A stretch of DNA of 64,000 bases from VXOI01 sp965261945 (GCA_965261945.1 CBDHEF010000001.1:310001-374000); one strand, 5' to 3'; shown: positions 1 through 7,255, counted from the first letter of the stretch. A program made the numbers and translations. The notes: generated by a model from the sequence alone, not told the origin.

Positions 1-156
1 GGCGGGCGCAGGTTTCAGGCGAAAGGCAATAAAACCCGCCCCCTATGCCGGGGTACAGGTACAAGCGCAACCGCAACGGCTGGTCGGCAGGTTCATCTGA
101 CGCTGGGAGTGTAGCGCGGGGCGGCGGCGGTTGTCAAGGCGGGCTAGAGGCGGTAT
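1..156. other. window edge, no gene recognised
   Basis: This GC-rich stretch lies downstream of the EcoRII-like gene, which ends at 157 on the minus strand. I see no reading frame here with recognisable protein motifs and no clear terminator. A neighbouring gene may begin just outside the window. Confidence 0.4.
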
Positions 157-1356
157 TCAGATGACGCGCACTTCTTCAATCATTTCTGCCAGAGTCATTA
201 TTTGCGGGCGTACTGATTGCGGATACCTGTTATGCAATGACTGAGGCACAACAAGACGCACACCAGCATCACGCATTTGAGCAAACTGTTGCTTCGATAC
301 ACCCTCTTGGAGAGTCAACAGGTGCTTGACTGAAATGCGGCCAGCTTCTTCAAGAATCTGACGCCATCGTTCTTTTACTGTCGTCTTGACGGCAAGCATC
401 CTAAGCCGGGCATCGGGGTGAGCCAGATTGTTATATGCTTCTTGAGACGGGAAAATGAAATCCGGTCTGTTGCCAGCTTCGGTACGCGCCTGAAATTCGC
501 AGTTGATACCTTCCTCGTCAAATATAGTTTTCAGATGAAGTTCCAAAGACCGCCCCGAACGGGCTTTGCGTCTTTGCAATATCGTATTGGCTCTGTCCAC
601 AAAGGCGTCTATCGAGTCAAAGCCATTCTGAATTGCTGGCGTTTCGATGGCGTGTTCTGCGCTTCTAAATACGTCGTACTCGCAATCTCTTCGTTGTATC
701 AAGCGAGAGTCCACTGGCAGTTGGTTGTATCCGTGTAACGAAATCGCTTTGTCAATCACCTCTTGGGGTGTAGGAAATCGGTCAGGCCATTCGGCTGTGA
801 CTTGCTCAGGGGTGAGCCAACATCCGCCCTGTGTTATCTGGTCAAGGATAACCATTTGGGCCATACCCGCTGTAACCCAGCACCTAGGCAATCCGGGTTC
901 TACCGAGCCAGCAAATGCTTCAACAACATCTTCTTCTTGCACATCTCGGCATACCCAGTAGCGGCATTTCCTAGTGCCATTCTCACCAGTGAAAAAGAGT
1001 AGTGCTATCGCTCCAGTGTTCTCTGGATCCAGTAGCGGCGATTCTATCCCTCCAAGACCAGTGATGCGAGTTTCGTTACGGGTTCCATCCCGTAGTCGAT
1101 TGTTGTACCAGATTATATTTGCGTGAGCTGTATGTTCATGCGAAACCGAAATGATCCGGAATCCTACTCTAGGATTCTCTTGGGCTGGGTCGTGTAGCTT
1201 TGGGAAAATTTGGAAGGCATCGGCATTGGGAATATAAGGACCCGCCTGATGAGACCCAGTGGCTTGCGTATCATTCCCGCTCAATCTTTTTACGTACCAA
1301 TATCCTCCCAATTCTTGACATTGATTGATCCATTCAGATAATCGAGCTGCTGGCAT
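157..1356 (-). CDS. EcoRII-like type II restriction endonuclease
   Basis: About 399 residues, close to EcoRII itself. The N-terminal part (KRLSGNDTQATGSHQAGPY near residues 23-41) matches the EcoRII effector-DNA-binding domain. The C-terminal catalytic domain carries a PD-(D/E)xK-type core with Pro298-Asp299 in RPDFIFPS and Lys324 in AVKTTVKERWRQ. EcoRII cuts at CCWGG and needs a second site copy for activation; target and mechanism here are inferred from family. I chose the ATG at 1356, where MPAARLSEWI aligns with the EcoRII start and GAGG lies upstream; a GTG at 1395 is the longer alternative. It is last in a three-gene minus-strand operon after the cytosine methylase and vsr, overlapping vsr by about 23 bp. 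No frameshift is visible, so this restriction gene appears functional. Confidence 0.88.
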   Translation of the reverse strand: MPAARLSEWINQCQELGGYWYVKRLSGNDTQATGSHQAGPYIPNADAFQIFPKLHDPAQENPRVGFRIISVSHEHTAHANIIWYNNRLRDGTRNETRITGLGGIESPLLDPENTGAIALLFFTGENGTRKCRYWVCRDVQEEDVVEAFAGSVEPGLPRCWVTAGMAQMVILDQITQGGCWLTPEQVTAEWPDRFPTPQEVIDKAISLHGYNQLPVDSRLIQRRDCEYDVFRSAEHAIETPAIQNGFDSIDAFVDRANTILQRRKARSGRSLELHLKTIFDEEGINCEFQARTEAGNRPDFIFPSQEAYNNLAHPDARLRMLAVKTTVKERWRQILEEAGRISVKHLLTLQEGVSKQQFAQMRDAGVRLVVPQSLHNRYPQSVRPQIMTLAEMIEEVRVI

Positions 1357-1810
1357 CCTCATTTCCTCGCATAACGCACAGCTTTTCAGATCCACGTAAC
1401 CATTCGATTACAGTGTCTATCACGTAGTTTGGTCGTAACCGCAGACGGCCTCGCAACGAACACTCCCAAATAGTACAGATACGCCACCCTGATCCAAGGA
1501 GTGTAGCACTTGCTTCTTGGTCACGTTGCTTGTTGTCGCCAATTTTGTTAGCCCAAAACTCCGGGCGTGTTGAAGGCCACTTGAACAGGTGACAATCATG
1601 ACCGTGCCAGAAACACCCATGAACGAAAACCACCGCCCGATAACGGGGTAACACGATGTCTGGCGTACCTGGCAAATCCCGCCGATGCAGGCGGTAGCGT
1701 AACCCGGCGGCGTGCAAAGCCTTGCGTATTCTGATTTCGTGCTGGGTGTTCTTGGAACGGATGCCCGACATCATCCGGCTGCGTACCATCGGAGCCACAA
1801 TATCGGCCAT
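1334..1810 (-). CDS. vsr: Very short patch repair endonuclease Vsr
   Basis: 158 residues, the usual Vsr length. Vsr nicks 5' of T in the T:G mismatch left when 5-methylcytosine deaminates at a Dcm-type site, starting repair back to C:G. Family motifs are present in order: RSRMMSGIRSKNTQHEIRIR near residue 10, the catalytic region LPGTPDIVLPRYRAVVFVHG near 46-65, and the zinc-binding CFWHGHDCH that follows. The ATG at 1810 has GAGGGAAG upstream. The gene begins 13 bp after the cytosine methylase stops and overlaps the restriction gene, which fits repair coupled to C5 methylation at CCWGG sites. Confidence 0.93.
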   Translation of the reverse strand: MADIVAPMVRSRMMSGIRSKNTQHEIRIRKALHAAGLRYRLHRRDLPGTPDIVLPRYRAVVFVHGCFWHGHDCHLFKWPSTRPEFWANKIGDNKQRDQEASATLLGSGWRICTIWECSLRGRLRLRPNYVIDTVIEWLRGSEKLCVMRGNEDASSSII

Positions 1811-1823
1811 TTGCTTCCCTCAG

Positions 1824-2843
1824 CTAGATTATACGGGGTTTCATGTATTCCGCTACTACCTTGACTGCCGGGACTACCACAGCGTTGCCGAATTGCCGAT
1901 AGGCTTGGGTATCGGACACCGGAATCTGGAATAGGGATTCCGACGGCTCGTCAAAACCCATTAGGCGGGCGCACTCCCTAGGAGTCAAGCGCCGTGGAAG
2001 GCCGCCTTCCTGGCTAATGAGAATTTCAGACCCATCCTTGTAGTAGCGGGCGGAAAGGGTACGTGAGGTATCCGAAGGACTAGCCAATCCGAAGCCGAAG
2101 CCGTTTCCTCGTCTCCGGTGCTTCTCGGCGTAAGCCTTCAGGTAATCCCAGAGGTGCTCGCTCAGGGTGTACTGTTCCCCGACTTTCCCTGCTTGGCCTC
2201 CAGTATAATGCGGCTCCGCGTCCTGAGTACCATCTTCCGGGTGTAAAATATCTCTCAATACTGGCCGGGTCACCGGTTCGGGCAGGGACATCCTCTCCAA
2301 GTCAAAGCCGTTGTCATCCCGGAAACCGACTATAAAAATTCGCTCCCGGTGCTGTGGAACCCACACCTTGGCATCAAGCACTCGATAACTGACGTGATAC
2401 CCCAGCTCATTGGTCAAGATTGACAGAATGGTGCGGAACGTCCGGCCTCGGTCGTGGTTGACCAAGTTTTTCACATTTTCCAGTAGGAACGCTTTGGGTT
2501 TGTGGTAGCCGATAAGCTGTGCCAAGTCAAAAAACAAAGTACCCTGCGCTTCACAGGCAAACCCATGGGGCGCATTAAGGGCGTTTTTCTTGGACACCCC
2601 GGCTATGGAGAATGGTTGACAAGGGAACCCTGCCAGCAAAACATCGTGGCGTGGCATATCTTGGGGGCTGATCTGTCTCAAGTCGCCAGCAATTTCCTCG
2701 TCGCCGAAATTGGCGCGGTAGGTTTGCTGGCTGTACTTGTTCCATTCACAGGTAAAGAGGCATTCTCCACCAATGGCTTCGAACCCCAGCCGCATCCCCC
2801 CAATCCCCGCGAAGATGTCCACGAAGGAAAACTGCGCTGGCAT
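1824..2843 (-). CDS. DNA (cytosine-5) methyltransferase, Dcm family
   Basis: About 339 residues from the ATG at 2843; an ATG at 2888 with GGAG upstream would add 15 residues. It should transfer methyl from SAM to C5 of cytosine, protecting sites cut by the downstream EcoRII-like nuclease. The conserved C5-MTase motifs occur in order: FVDIFAGIGGMRLGFEA (motif I), GFPCQPFS with the catalytic Cys (motif IV), LLENVKNL (motif VI), WVPQHRERIFIVGF (motif VIII), and a C-terminal QFGNAVVVPA (motif X). It is the first gene of the methylase-vsr-nuclease operon, so methylase is made before the nuclease. Specificity (CCWGG) is inferred from its neighbours. Confidence 0.93.
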   Translation of the reverse strand: MPAQFSFVDIFAGIGGMRLGFEAIGGECLFTCEWNKYSQQTYRANFGDEEIAGDLRQISPQDMPRHDVLLAGFPCQPFSIAGVSKKNALNAPHGFACEAQGTLFFDLAQLIGYHKPKAFLLENVKNLVNHDRGRTFRTILSILTNELGYHVSYRVLDAKVWVPQHRERIFIVGFRDDNGFDLERMSLPEPVTRPVLRDILHPEDGTQDAEPHYTGGQAGKVGEQYTLSEHLWDYLKAYAEKHRRRGNGFGFGLASPSDTSRTLSARYYKDGSEILISQEGGLPRRLTPRECARLMGFDEPSESLFQIPVSDTQAYRQFGNAVVVPAVKVVAEYMKPRII

Positions 2844-3017
2844 TTCTCTGCCACCTGCCCGGCCCGTTAACGGCAAGGCTGTCTGCATACCGACACTCCG
2901 GGTAGTCCCATTTTCTTGGGTCTGCTGCCATCCGGGTGGAAGTATGCAACATAAGTTCTAAATTTTCACCCCCTCCCTGTCATCAAATGCCTAAACAGGC
3001 ATCCCACATCGAGAGGC

Positions 3018-3044
3018 AGTATACCATTTGAGACAGTGATGCAA
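3018..3044 (-). promoter_or_regulatory. possible promoter for the methylase-vsr-nuclease operon
   Basis: On the minus strand a TATACT -10 (3018-3023) follows a TTGCAT -35-like hexamer (3039-3044) with a short 15-bp spacer. A TTGACA also occurs at 3056-3061 but lacks a -10 at the right distance. The region is AT-rich compared with its surroundings. Confidence 0.4.
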
Positions 3045-3065
3045 TGTATTTATTATGTCAATTAC

Positions 3066-3093
3066 AAAGGCCCCGGAACTTTCCGGGGCCTTT
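3066..3093. terminator. GC-rich hairpin, copy 1 of 3
   Basis: A 13-bp perfect inverted repeat, AAAGGCCCCGGAA pairing with TTCCGGGGCCTTT around a 2-base centre, followed by GCGTTT. The same stem recurs at 3443 and 4857. It lies beyond the methylase remnant and may end minus-strand transcripts. Confidence 0.6.
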
Positions 3094-3101
3094 GCGTTTG
3101 C

Positions 3102-3130
3102 CGTCCTTCGACAAGGCTCAGGACCGACGG
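3102..3130. repeat. REP-like repeat family 1, copy a
   Basis: CCTTCGACAAGGCTCAGGAC followed by CGACGG. Near-identical copies lie at 3251-3271 and 4899-4922, and a diverged copy lies inside folP near 55149-55172. Copies a and 4899 each sit immediately after one of the GC-rich hairpins, so hairpin and repeat were probably duplicated together. Confidence 0.65.
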
Positions 3131-3146
3131 GGTTAAGGCGTGGGGC

Positions 3147-3368
3147 TTAGCCCCGCCCGTTGAGGAGCAGGCGGCCGGCGTAGCGGGGGAGCAGGGCTTT
3201 GAGGGCCTTGAGGTTGTCGCCGTGGATGATGAGGTTGTCGTCGGCCTGCCCTTCGACAAGCTCAGGAGGGTTCAGCGACTTGGCGGCGTCGGGAACCAGC
3301 GGACGGTAAGGGACCGTCAGGTGATGGGCGTAGACAATCTGCTTGCCTTTGAAGTCCAGGGTGGGCAT
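3147..3368 (-). pseudogene. truncated adenine-specific DNA methyltransferase, N-terminal remnant
   Basis: Only 73 residues remain. The start, TLDFKGKQIVYAHHLTVPYR, and the later NLIIHGDNLKALKALLPRYAG are the opening of type III-like adenine methylases, which continue into a DPPY catalytic motif. Here the reading frame switches after RYAG into LLLNGRG and stops. That tail matches the C-terminus (GRLLRNGRG) of the amidohydrolase at 4979-7000, so the methylase was cut and joined to a copy of that gene's end. Residues NPPELVEGQ, between the two methylase blocks, are encoded by a REP-like repeat at 3251-3271. The methylase cannot be active. Confidence 0.75.
3251..3271. repeat. REP-like repeat family 1, copy b inside the methylase remnant
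   Basis: CCTTCGACAAGCTCAGGAGG inserted in frame in the methylase remnant, where it encodes PPELVEG between two conserved methylase blocks. Confidence 0.6.
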
Positions 3369-3442
3369 GACTCTCCCCGCGCCGGGCTGGCTGACGGGGT
3401 GTATATTACCCTATATCGCCACGCCTTTCATCGTGACATAAA

Positions 3443-3467
3443 GAGGCCCCGGAAAGCTCCGGGGCCT
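3443..3467. terminator. GC-rich hairpin, copy 2 of 3
   Basis: AGGCCCCGGA and TCCGGGGCCT pair around AAGC. It lies directly after the last gene of the tandem array (which ends at 3507, minus strand) and before the methylase remnant. It is followed by GTGCGTTT rather than a clean U-run on the plus strand. Confidence 0.6.
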
Positions 3468-3506
3468 GTGCGTTTCGCCGGGTTTGTCCAGGCGGGTATT
3501 ATGGGC

Positions 3507-3692
3507 CTACTTGCGGGGCGCCTTATCAAGGGGAATGCCCTTGTCCCGCGCCCAAGCCTCCAGTTCTTCCCTTGTCTTGGGGATACCGTCAGCTATTATT
3601 TCTGCCAGCAATTGTGCGCGGCCCTCGGCCATCGCTTCCTCTCGCCGTTTCTCCCGCCATTTGCGCCTTTCGTCCAATGCCCAAAAAACCAT
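3507..3692 (-). CDS. tandem-array small protein A (type 1)
   Basis: 61 residues from the ATG at 3692 (TTG at 3701 possible). It starts MVFWALDERRKW, continues as a basic, probably helical segment, and ends with IPKTREELEAWARDKGIPLD. It is the last of six tandem homologues on the minus strand and is nearly the same as units C and E (type 1). No catalytic motif or membrane helix is visible and I do not recognise the family. It starts directly after the stop of unit B, which suggests translational coupling. The upstream ribosome site is weaker than those of units C and E. Confidence 0.55.
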   Translation of the reverse strand: MVFWALDERRKWREKRREEAMAEGRAQLLAEIIADGIPKTREELEAWARDKGIPLDKAPRK

Positions 3693-3701
3693 GCGAACCA
3701 A

Positions 3702-3863
3702 CTACTTGCGCGACACTTTGTCGAGGGGAATGCCCTTATCCCGCGCCCATTGCTCCAAATCTTGCTTAGTCTGAGGGATGCCCTCGGCCAGCAACTCGGC
3801 CTGGCCCTGGGCCTTCCTTTCCGCTATCATTTTTTTCCTTTGCTCCAATGCCCAAAAGACCAT
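3702..3863 (-). CDS. tandem-array small protein B (type 2, shortened)
   Basis: 53 residues from the ATG at 3863, which follows AGGTG. It begins MVFWALEQRKKMIAERKAQG like the other type 2 units, but the middle is shorter and reads LLAEGIPQTKQDLEQWARDK, closer to type 1. It therefore looks like a hybrid formed by recombination between the two types. It ends GIPLDKVSRK. Its start lies 9 bp past the stop of unit C, with the ribosome site overlapping that stop. Confidence 0.55.
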   Translation of the reverse strand: MVFWALEQRKKMIAERKAQGQAELLAEGIPQTKQDLEQWARDKGIPLDKVSRK

Positions 3864-3871
3864 TCTCACAC

Positions 3872-4057
3872 CTAGCGGGGCGGCAGCTTGTCGAGGGGAA
3901 TGCCCTTGTCCTGCGCCCAAGCCTCCAGTTCTTCCCTTGTCTTGGGGATACCGCCAGCTATCATTTCTGCCAGCAATTGTGCGCGGCCCTCGGCCATCGC
4001 TTCCTCTCGCCACTTTTCCCGCCGTTTCCGCCTTTGCTCTAGTGCCCAAAAGACCAT
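3872..4057 (-). CDS. tandem-array small protein C (type 1)
   Basis: 61 residues. The ATG at 4057 follows AGGGAG, whose first bases overlap the TAG stop of unit D (TAGGGAG), so translation is probably coupled. Type 1 sequence: MVFWALEQRRKRREKW, then MAEGRAQLLAEMIAGGIPKT, then GIPLDKLPPR at the end. Highly charged and without a predicted membrane segment. Function unknown. Confidence 0.55.
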   Translation of the reverse strand: MVFWALEQRRKRREKWREEAMAEGRAQLLAEMIAGGIPKTREELEAWAQDKGIPLDKLPPR

Positions 4058-4065
4058 GCGGCTCC

Positions 4066-4242
4066 CTACCGGGGCGGCTGCTTGTCGAGGGGGATGCCCT
4101 TGTCCAGCGCCCATCGCTCCACCCATAGCTTTGTTTCGGGCGACACCCCGGCGGACAGCAACTCGGCTATCAGCTTGGCCTGGCCCTGCGCTTCTCGTTC
4201 CGCTATCATCTTTTTCCTTTGCTCCAACGCCCAAAAGACCAT
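4066..4242 (-). CDS. tandem-array small protein D (type 2)
   Basis: 58 residues from the ATG at 4242; AGGTG overlaps the stop of unit E. Type 2 sequence: MVFWALEQRKKMIAEREAQG, then AELLSAGVSPETKLWVERWA, ending GIPLDKQPPR. It is almost the same as the C-terminal half of unit F but lacks the two membrane helices found there. Function unknown. Confidence 0.55.
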   Translation of the reverse strand: MVFWALEQRKKMIAEREAQGQAKLIAELLSAGVSPETKLWVERWALDKGIPLDKQPPR

Positions 4243-4250
4243 TCTCACAC

Positions 4251-4436
4251 CTAGCGGGGCGGCAGCTTGTCGAGGGGGATGCCCTTGTCCCGCGCCCAGG
4301 CCTCCAGTTCTTCCCTTGTCTTGGGGATACCGTCAGCTATCATTTCTGCCAGCAATAGTGCGCGGCCCTCGGCCATCGCTTCGTTTCGCCGCTTAGCCCG
4401 CCATTTACGCCTTTCGTCCAATGCCCAAAAGACCAT
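4251..4436 (-). CDS. tandem-array small protein E (type 1)
   Basis: 61 residues from the ATG at 4436, with TAAGGAG spanning the stop codon of unit F and a 4-base spacer; this good ribosome site supports real translation. Type 1 sequence, ending REELEAWARDKGIPLDKLPP. Together with unit F it forms the two-gene module that was then repeated twice (D-C and B-A). Confidence 0.58.
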   Translation of the reverse strand: MVFWALDERRKWRAKRRNEAMAEGRALLLAEMIADGIPKTREELEAWARDKGIPLDKLPPR

Positions 4437-4444
4437 TCGGCTCC

Positions 4445-4822
4445 TTACCGGGGCGGCTTCTTGTCGAGGGGGATGCCCTTGTCCCGCGCCCAAGCCTCCA
4501 CCCATAGCTTTGTTTCGGGCGACACCCCGGCGGACAGCAACTCGGCTATCAACTCGGCCTGGCCCTGGGCCTTCCTTTCCGCTATCATTTTTTTCCTTTG
4601 CTCCAATGCCCAAAAGACCATTCTCACACCTCGCTCTACCAGCACGGCGGCCATGCCGTACAGCACCGCGCCCAAATCTACCAGCGACGCCGTGGACTCC
4701 AGGCTTTTCCAGCCGCTCCACTGGCCTGACCTTAGCATCAGCAGCGCCGTTACTACGAAAACGCCGAAGGGCGCCACCAGCGCGTGAAGGCGAAGCCACC
4801 GCATTTCCCGCCACTCTCCCAT
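4445..4822 (-). CDS. small membrane protein F, head of the tandem array
   Basis: 125 residues from the ATG at 4822, preceded by GAGGGG. Two hydrophobic segments (about residues 10-30 and 45-65, including ALVAPFGVFVVTALLML and LVDLGAVLYGMAAVLV) are followed by the same charged type 2 module found alone in units D and B: MVFWALEQRKKM through GIPLDKKPPR. The protein should sit in the inner membrane with a charged soluble tail. It appears to be the ancestral full-length form from which the downstream soluble copies derive. I do not recognise the family. Confidence 0.6.
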   Translation of the reverse strand: MGEWREMRWLRLHALVAPFGVFVVTALLMLRSGQWSGWKSLESTASLVDLGAVLYGMAAVLVERGVRMVFWALEQRKKMIAERKAQGQAELIAELLSAGVSPETKLWVEAWARDKGIPLDKKPPR

Positions 4823-4856
4823 CACATCCCCTCGTCTCTAACAGTGATAGTATACG

Positions 4857-4894
4857 AAAAAAGAGGCCCCGGAAAGCTCCGGGGCCTCTTTTTT
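4857..4894. terminator. bidirectional rho-independent terminator, hairpin copy 3 of 3
   Basis: A near-perfect 17-bp stem, A-run then GAGGCCCCGGA / TCCGGGGCCTC then T-run, with an AAGC loop. It has A and T tracts on opposite sides and can therefore work in both directions. It separates the amidohydrolase (ends 4979, minus) from the tandem array (begins 4822, minus). Confidence 0.85.
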
Positions 4895-4898
4895 GCCG

Positions 4899-4922
4899 TC
4901 CTTCGACAAGCTCAGGACGAAC
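4899..4922. repeat. REP-like repeat family 1, copy c
   Basis: CCTTCGACAAGCTCAGGACG followed by AACGG, directly after the terminator, in the same arrangement as at 3066-3130. Confidence 0.65.
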
Positions 4923-4931
4923 GGATGGGTG

Positions 4932-4961
4932 GCTCAGTGAACGGGTGAAAGTTCACTGAGC
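4932..4961. terminator. hairpin after the amidohydrolase
   Basis: GCTCAGTGAAC and GTTCACTGAGC form an 11-bp perfect stem with an 8-base loop, 18 bp past the amidohydrolase stop. No U-run follows, so termination is only possible, not certain. Confidence 0.5.
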
Positions 4962-4978
4962 GATGGCGTGGGTGCAGG

Positions 4979-7000
4979 CTACCCGCGGCCGTTGCGGAGC
5001 AGGCGGCCGGGGTAGGCGCCGGTGGGTTCGCCGTCCTCGAACGTCACTTCGCCGTTGACCATGGTGTAGCGGTAGCCCTTGGCCTTCTGGATGCGGCGCC
5101 ACTCGCCGCCGGGGAGGTCTTCGGCCACTTCGCTGGGCAGGACTTCCAGCTTCTGGAGGTCGTAGACGATTACGTCGGCCGGGGAGCCCTCGCGCAGGGC
5201 GCCGCGGTCCTGGAAGCCGCCGAAGTGGGCGGGCAGGAAGGACAGCTTGTAGTGGGCGTCCTCCAGCGTAATGACCTTCTCGTCGCGCACCAGCCAGGTG
5301 AGCATATCCGTCGGGTAGATGCCCGCGGTCAGGAACTTGACGTGAGCGCCGCCGTCGGACACGCCGGCGACGATGTGGTTGGAGTCCAGCACCTCGGCGG
5401 TGTACTGGGCCTGGTCGCGGCCCTGGGTGTCGGCGTAGAACTCGGTAGCCAGGTCGTCCTCGACGCACATATCCAGCAGCGCGTCGATGACGTGCTTGCC
5501 CTGCTGGTCGGCAATCTGCTGCACCGTCTGGCCGGCCTGCGGGCTGGAGGCTTCGGTTTCGTCGGGGGCCAGCGCAATCATGCGCCCGTCCACGGCGTTG
5601 ACCACGAAGGACTTCAAGCGCAGTTCGGGATTGGTGATGCAGCGTCCGCCGTCGTGTTCGTACTCGTAGGAGTGGGTGTCGCAGACGAACGCATCGCCTT
5701 CATCGTCAACCGTGCCGCCCTGATGGGCGCAGACCACGGACAGCAGCTTGTAGCCGTCGCGGGTGTTGACCAAGAAGTAGTCGGCCCCGGCGACGCTGAC
5801 CTTGGCCGGCATCCGGGTGAAGTCGGACTGGGCGCCGATGTCAATCTTGACCTTGCGGGTCATCACCTGGAGGCTGCCTACCGAGCCTTGAATCACCAAG
5901 GTGGGGCGGGTGCCCGAGTCCCACTCGTCCTTGAGGGCCTGGCGCATGGCCGGGTCCTGCATCTTGGCTTTGCGGGTGGCCTTGTCGCCCAGGGTGACCT
6001 CGCGCCAGGCCGCCGTGTCGTCAAACAGGTTCCAGTCCTCGAAGGTCAGCTCGAAGCCGCCGCGGCGGGTAGCGCCCTGACCGTAGACGCGCAGGCCACG
6101 CTCGGCGCAGCTTTCCAGCCAGCGGATGCGCTCGCGGTGCTGCTCGGGGTGGACGGCGTTGGGGGCGACGGCCTGATAGAGCACCGGGCGGCCTGAAACT
6201 TCAGCCACACGCTCGAAGAAATTGCGCGTCTCTTCGCCCAGCGGGCGGCCATCTTCGCCGGTTTCCTGGTAGGCCAGCTCGATGAAGCCCTCGTCGCGGT
6301 CTCTGAGCACCTGCGCGAAGGAGAGCACCTCATGCTCCGACAGCAGGTCGGTGATCATCGGGGTGCCGTCGTAGTCGCGCTGCACCGAGGTCTCGCCGAG
6401 GACCTGCGCCGACCAGCCGCAGGCGCCGTGGTCCATGGCCTCGTGAATCAGCCGCACCATCTCCTGCAACTCGGCCTCGGTCGGGCGGCGGGCCTTGGCC
6501 TCGTCCCAGCCCATGACCCAGGCGTATAGCGGGGTCAGCGGGACGTAGGTCAGGCAGTTGATGCCCTTGGGGGTGTTCTCCAGGCTGTTGATGAAGTCGG
6601 GGAAGGTGACCCAGTCCCAAGGCATTCCCGCTTTCATCGCGTCGTAGGGGATGGCCTCGTTGCGGGTCATGCTGAGCATGGCGCGGTCCTGGTCCTCGAC
6701 GCGGGATGGCGCGAAGCCGAAGCCGCAGTTGCCCAGGGCCACGGAGGTTACGCCGTGCCAGCCGGACAGGGTGCAATAGGGGTCCCAGAATATCTGGGCG
6801 TCATAGTGGGTATGCAGGTCGATGAAGCCGGGGGCCACGATCAGGCCCTTGGCTTCGATTTCCCGGTCAGCGTCGCCGCCGTTCAGTCCGCCAATCTTGG
6901 CGATACGCCCGTCCTTGATGGCGACGTCGCTCACGTAGCGGGGAGCGCGTGTCCCGTCGACAATGGTGCCGCCTCTGATGATGATATCGTAGGTTGCCAT
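4979..7000 (-). CDS. N-acyl-D-amino-acid-deacylase-type amidohydrolase with internal Rieske-like domain
   Basis: 673 residues, longer than usual D-aminoacylases (about 480-580). The N-terminus has the amidohydrolase core: GFIDLHTHYDAQ with His63 and His65, and GNCGF with Cys92, the same spacing as in D-aminoacylases. SDGGAH (Asp549) lies near the C-terminus. I could not find obvious counterparts of the two later metal-binding histidines, so substrate and chemistry are uncertain. Between about residues 395 and 475 a Rieske-like [2Fe-2S] segment interrupts the barrel: Cys424-Ala-His426, 13 residues, Cys440-x2-His443, followed by SYEYEHDGGRC. The start is supported by TAAGGAG upstream and by a TTGACG/TATAAT promoter. 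An Rrf2-type Fe-S regulator lies upstream on the same strand. Probably cytoplasmic, as no signal peptide is seen. Confidence 0.85.
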   Translation of the reverse strand: MATYDIIIRGGTIVDGTRAPRYVSDVAIKDGRIAKIGGLNGGDADREIEAKGLIVAPGFIDLHTHYDAQIFWDPYCTLSGWHGVTSVALGNCGFGFAPSRVEDQDRAMLSMTRNEAIPYDAMKAGMPWDWVTFPDFINSLENTPKGINCLTYVPLTPLYAWVMGWDEAKARRPTEAELQEMVRLIHEAMDHGACGWSAQVLGETSVQRDYDGTPMITDLLSEHEVLSFAQVLRDRDEGFIELAYQETGEDGRPLGEETRNFFERVAEVSGRPVLYQAVAPNAVHPEQHRERIRWLESCAERGLRVYGQGATRRGGFELTFEDWNLFDDTAAWREVTLGDKATRKAKMQDPAMRQALKDEWDSGTRPTLVIQGSVGSLQVMTRKVKIDIGAQSDFTRMPAKVSVAGADYFLVNTRDGYKLLSVVCAHQGGTVDDEGDAFVCDTHSYEYEHDGGRCITNPELRLKSFVVNAVDGRMIALAPDETEASSPQAGQTVQQIADQQGKHVIDALLDMCVEDDLATEFYADTQGRDQAQYTAEVLDSNHIVAGVSDGGAHVKFLTAGIYPTDMLTWLVRDEKVITLEDAHYKLSFLPAHFGGFQDRGALREGSPADVIVYDLQKLEVLPSEVAEDLPGGEWRRIQKAKGYRYTMVNGEVTFEDGEPTGAYPGRLLRNGRG

Positions 7001-7018
7001 TTGCCCTTCTCCTTAGAA

Positions 7019-7048
7019 TTGAGTGAATGGATATTGAGTGAATGGATA
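7019..7048. repeat. 15-bp direct repeat x2 in the amidohydrolase leader
   Basis: TTGAGTGAATGGATA occurs twice in tandem between the promoter and the ribosome site of the amidohydrolase gene. Confidence 0.7.
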
Positions 7049-7087
7049 GGGAAAGGGGTGGCCTCGATGGCAGGAATCTCTCTTGGG

Positions 7088-7116
7088 ATTATAGGTATTG
7101 CAAATCGCGGCGTCAA
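7088..7116 (-). promoter_or_regulatory. sigma-70-type promoter of the amidohydrolase
   Basis: On the minus strand TTGACG (7111-7116) and TATAAT (7088-7093) are separated by exactly 17 bp. The inferred transcript starts near 7080, giving a leader of about 80 bases that contains the 15-bp direct repeat. The upstream Rrf2 gene is a candidate regulator. Confidence 0.75.
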
Positions 7117-7255
7117 TCTGTGGAATGCTGACTTGCTTACGTCAAAACTTGGAGTAAAATCCGACGAAAGTCGTAATGACATTGGGATGGAAAGTAAGAT
7201 GCCGCTCAATCACAAAGCGGCATTCGAGACGGCAGGGGGCGGCCGGGGGCGGCAG

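Noticed and set aside
3036..3875. A 279-residue plus-strand gene over the methylase remnant and array
   Set aside because: It reads through hairpins and repeats and has no motif; homology and ribosome sites are on the minus strand.
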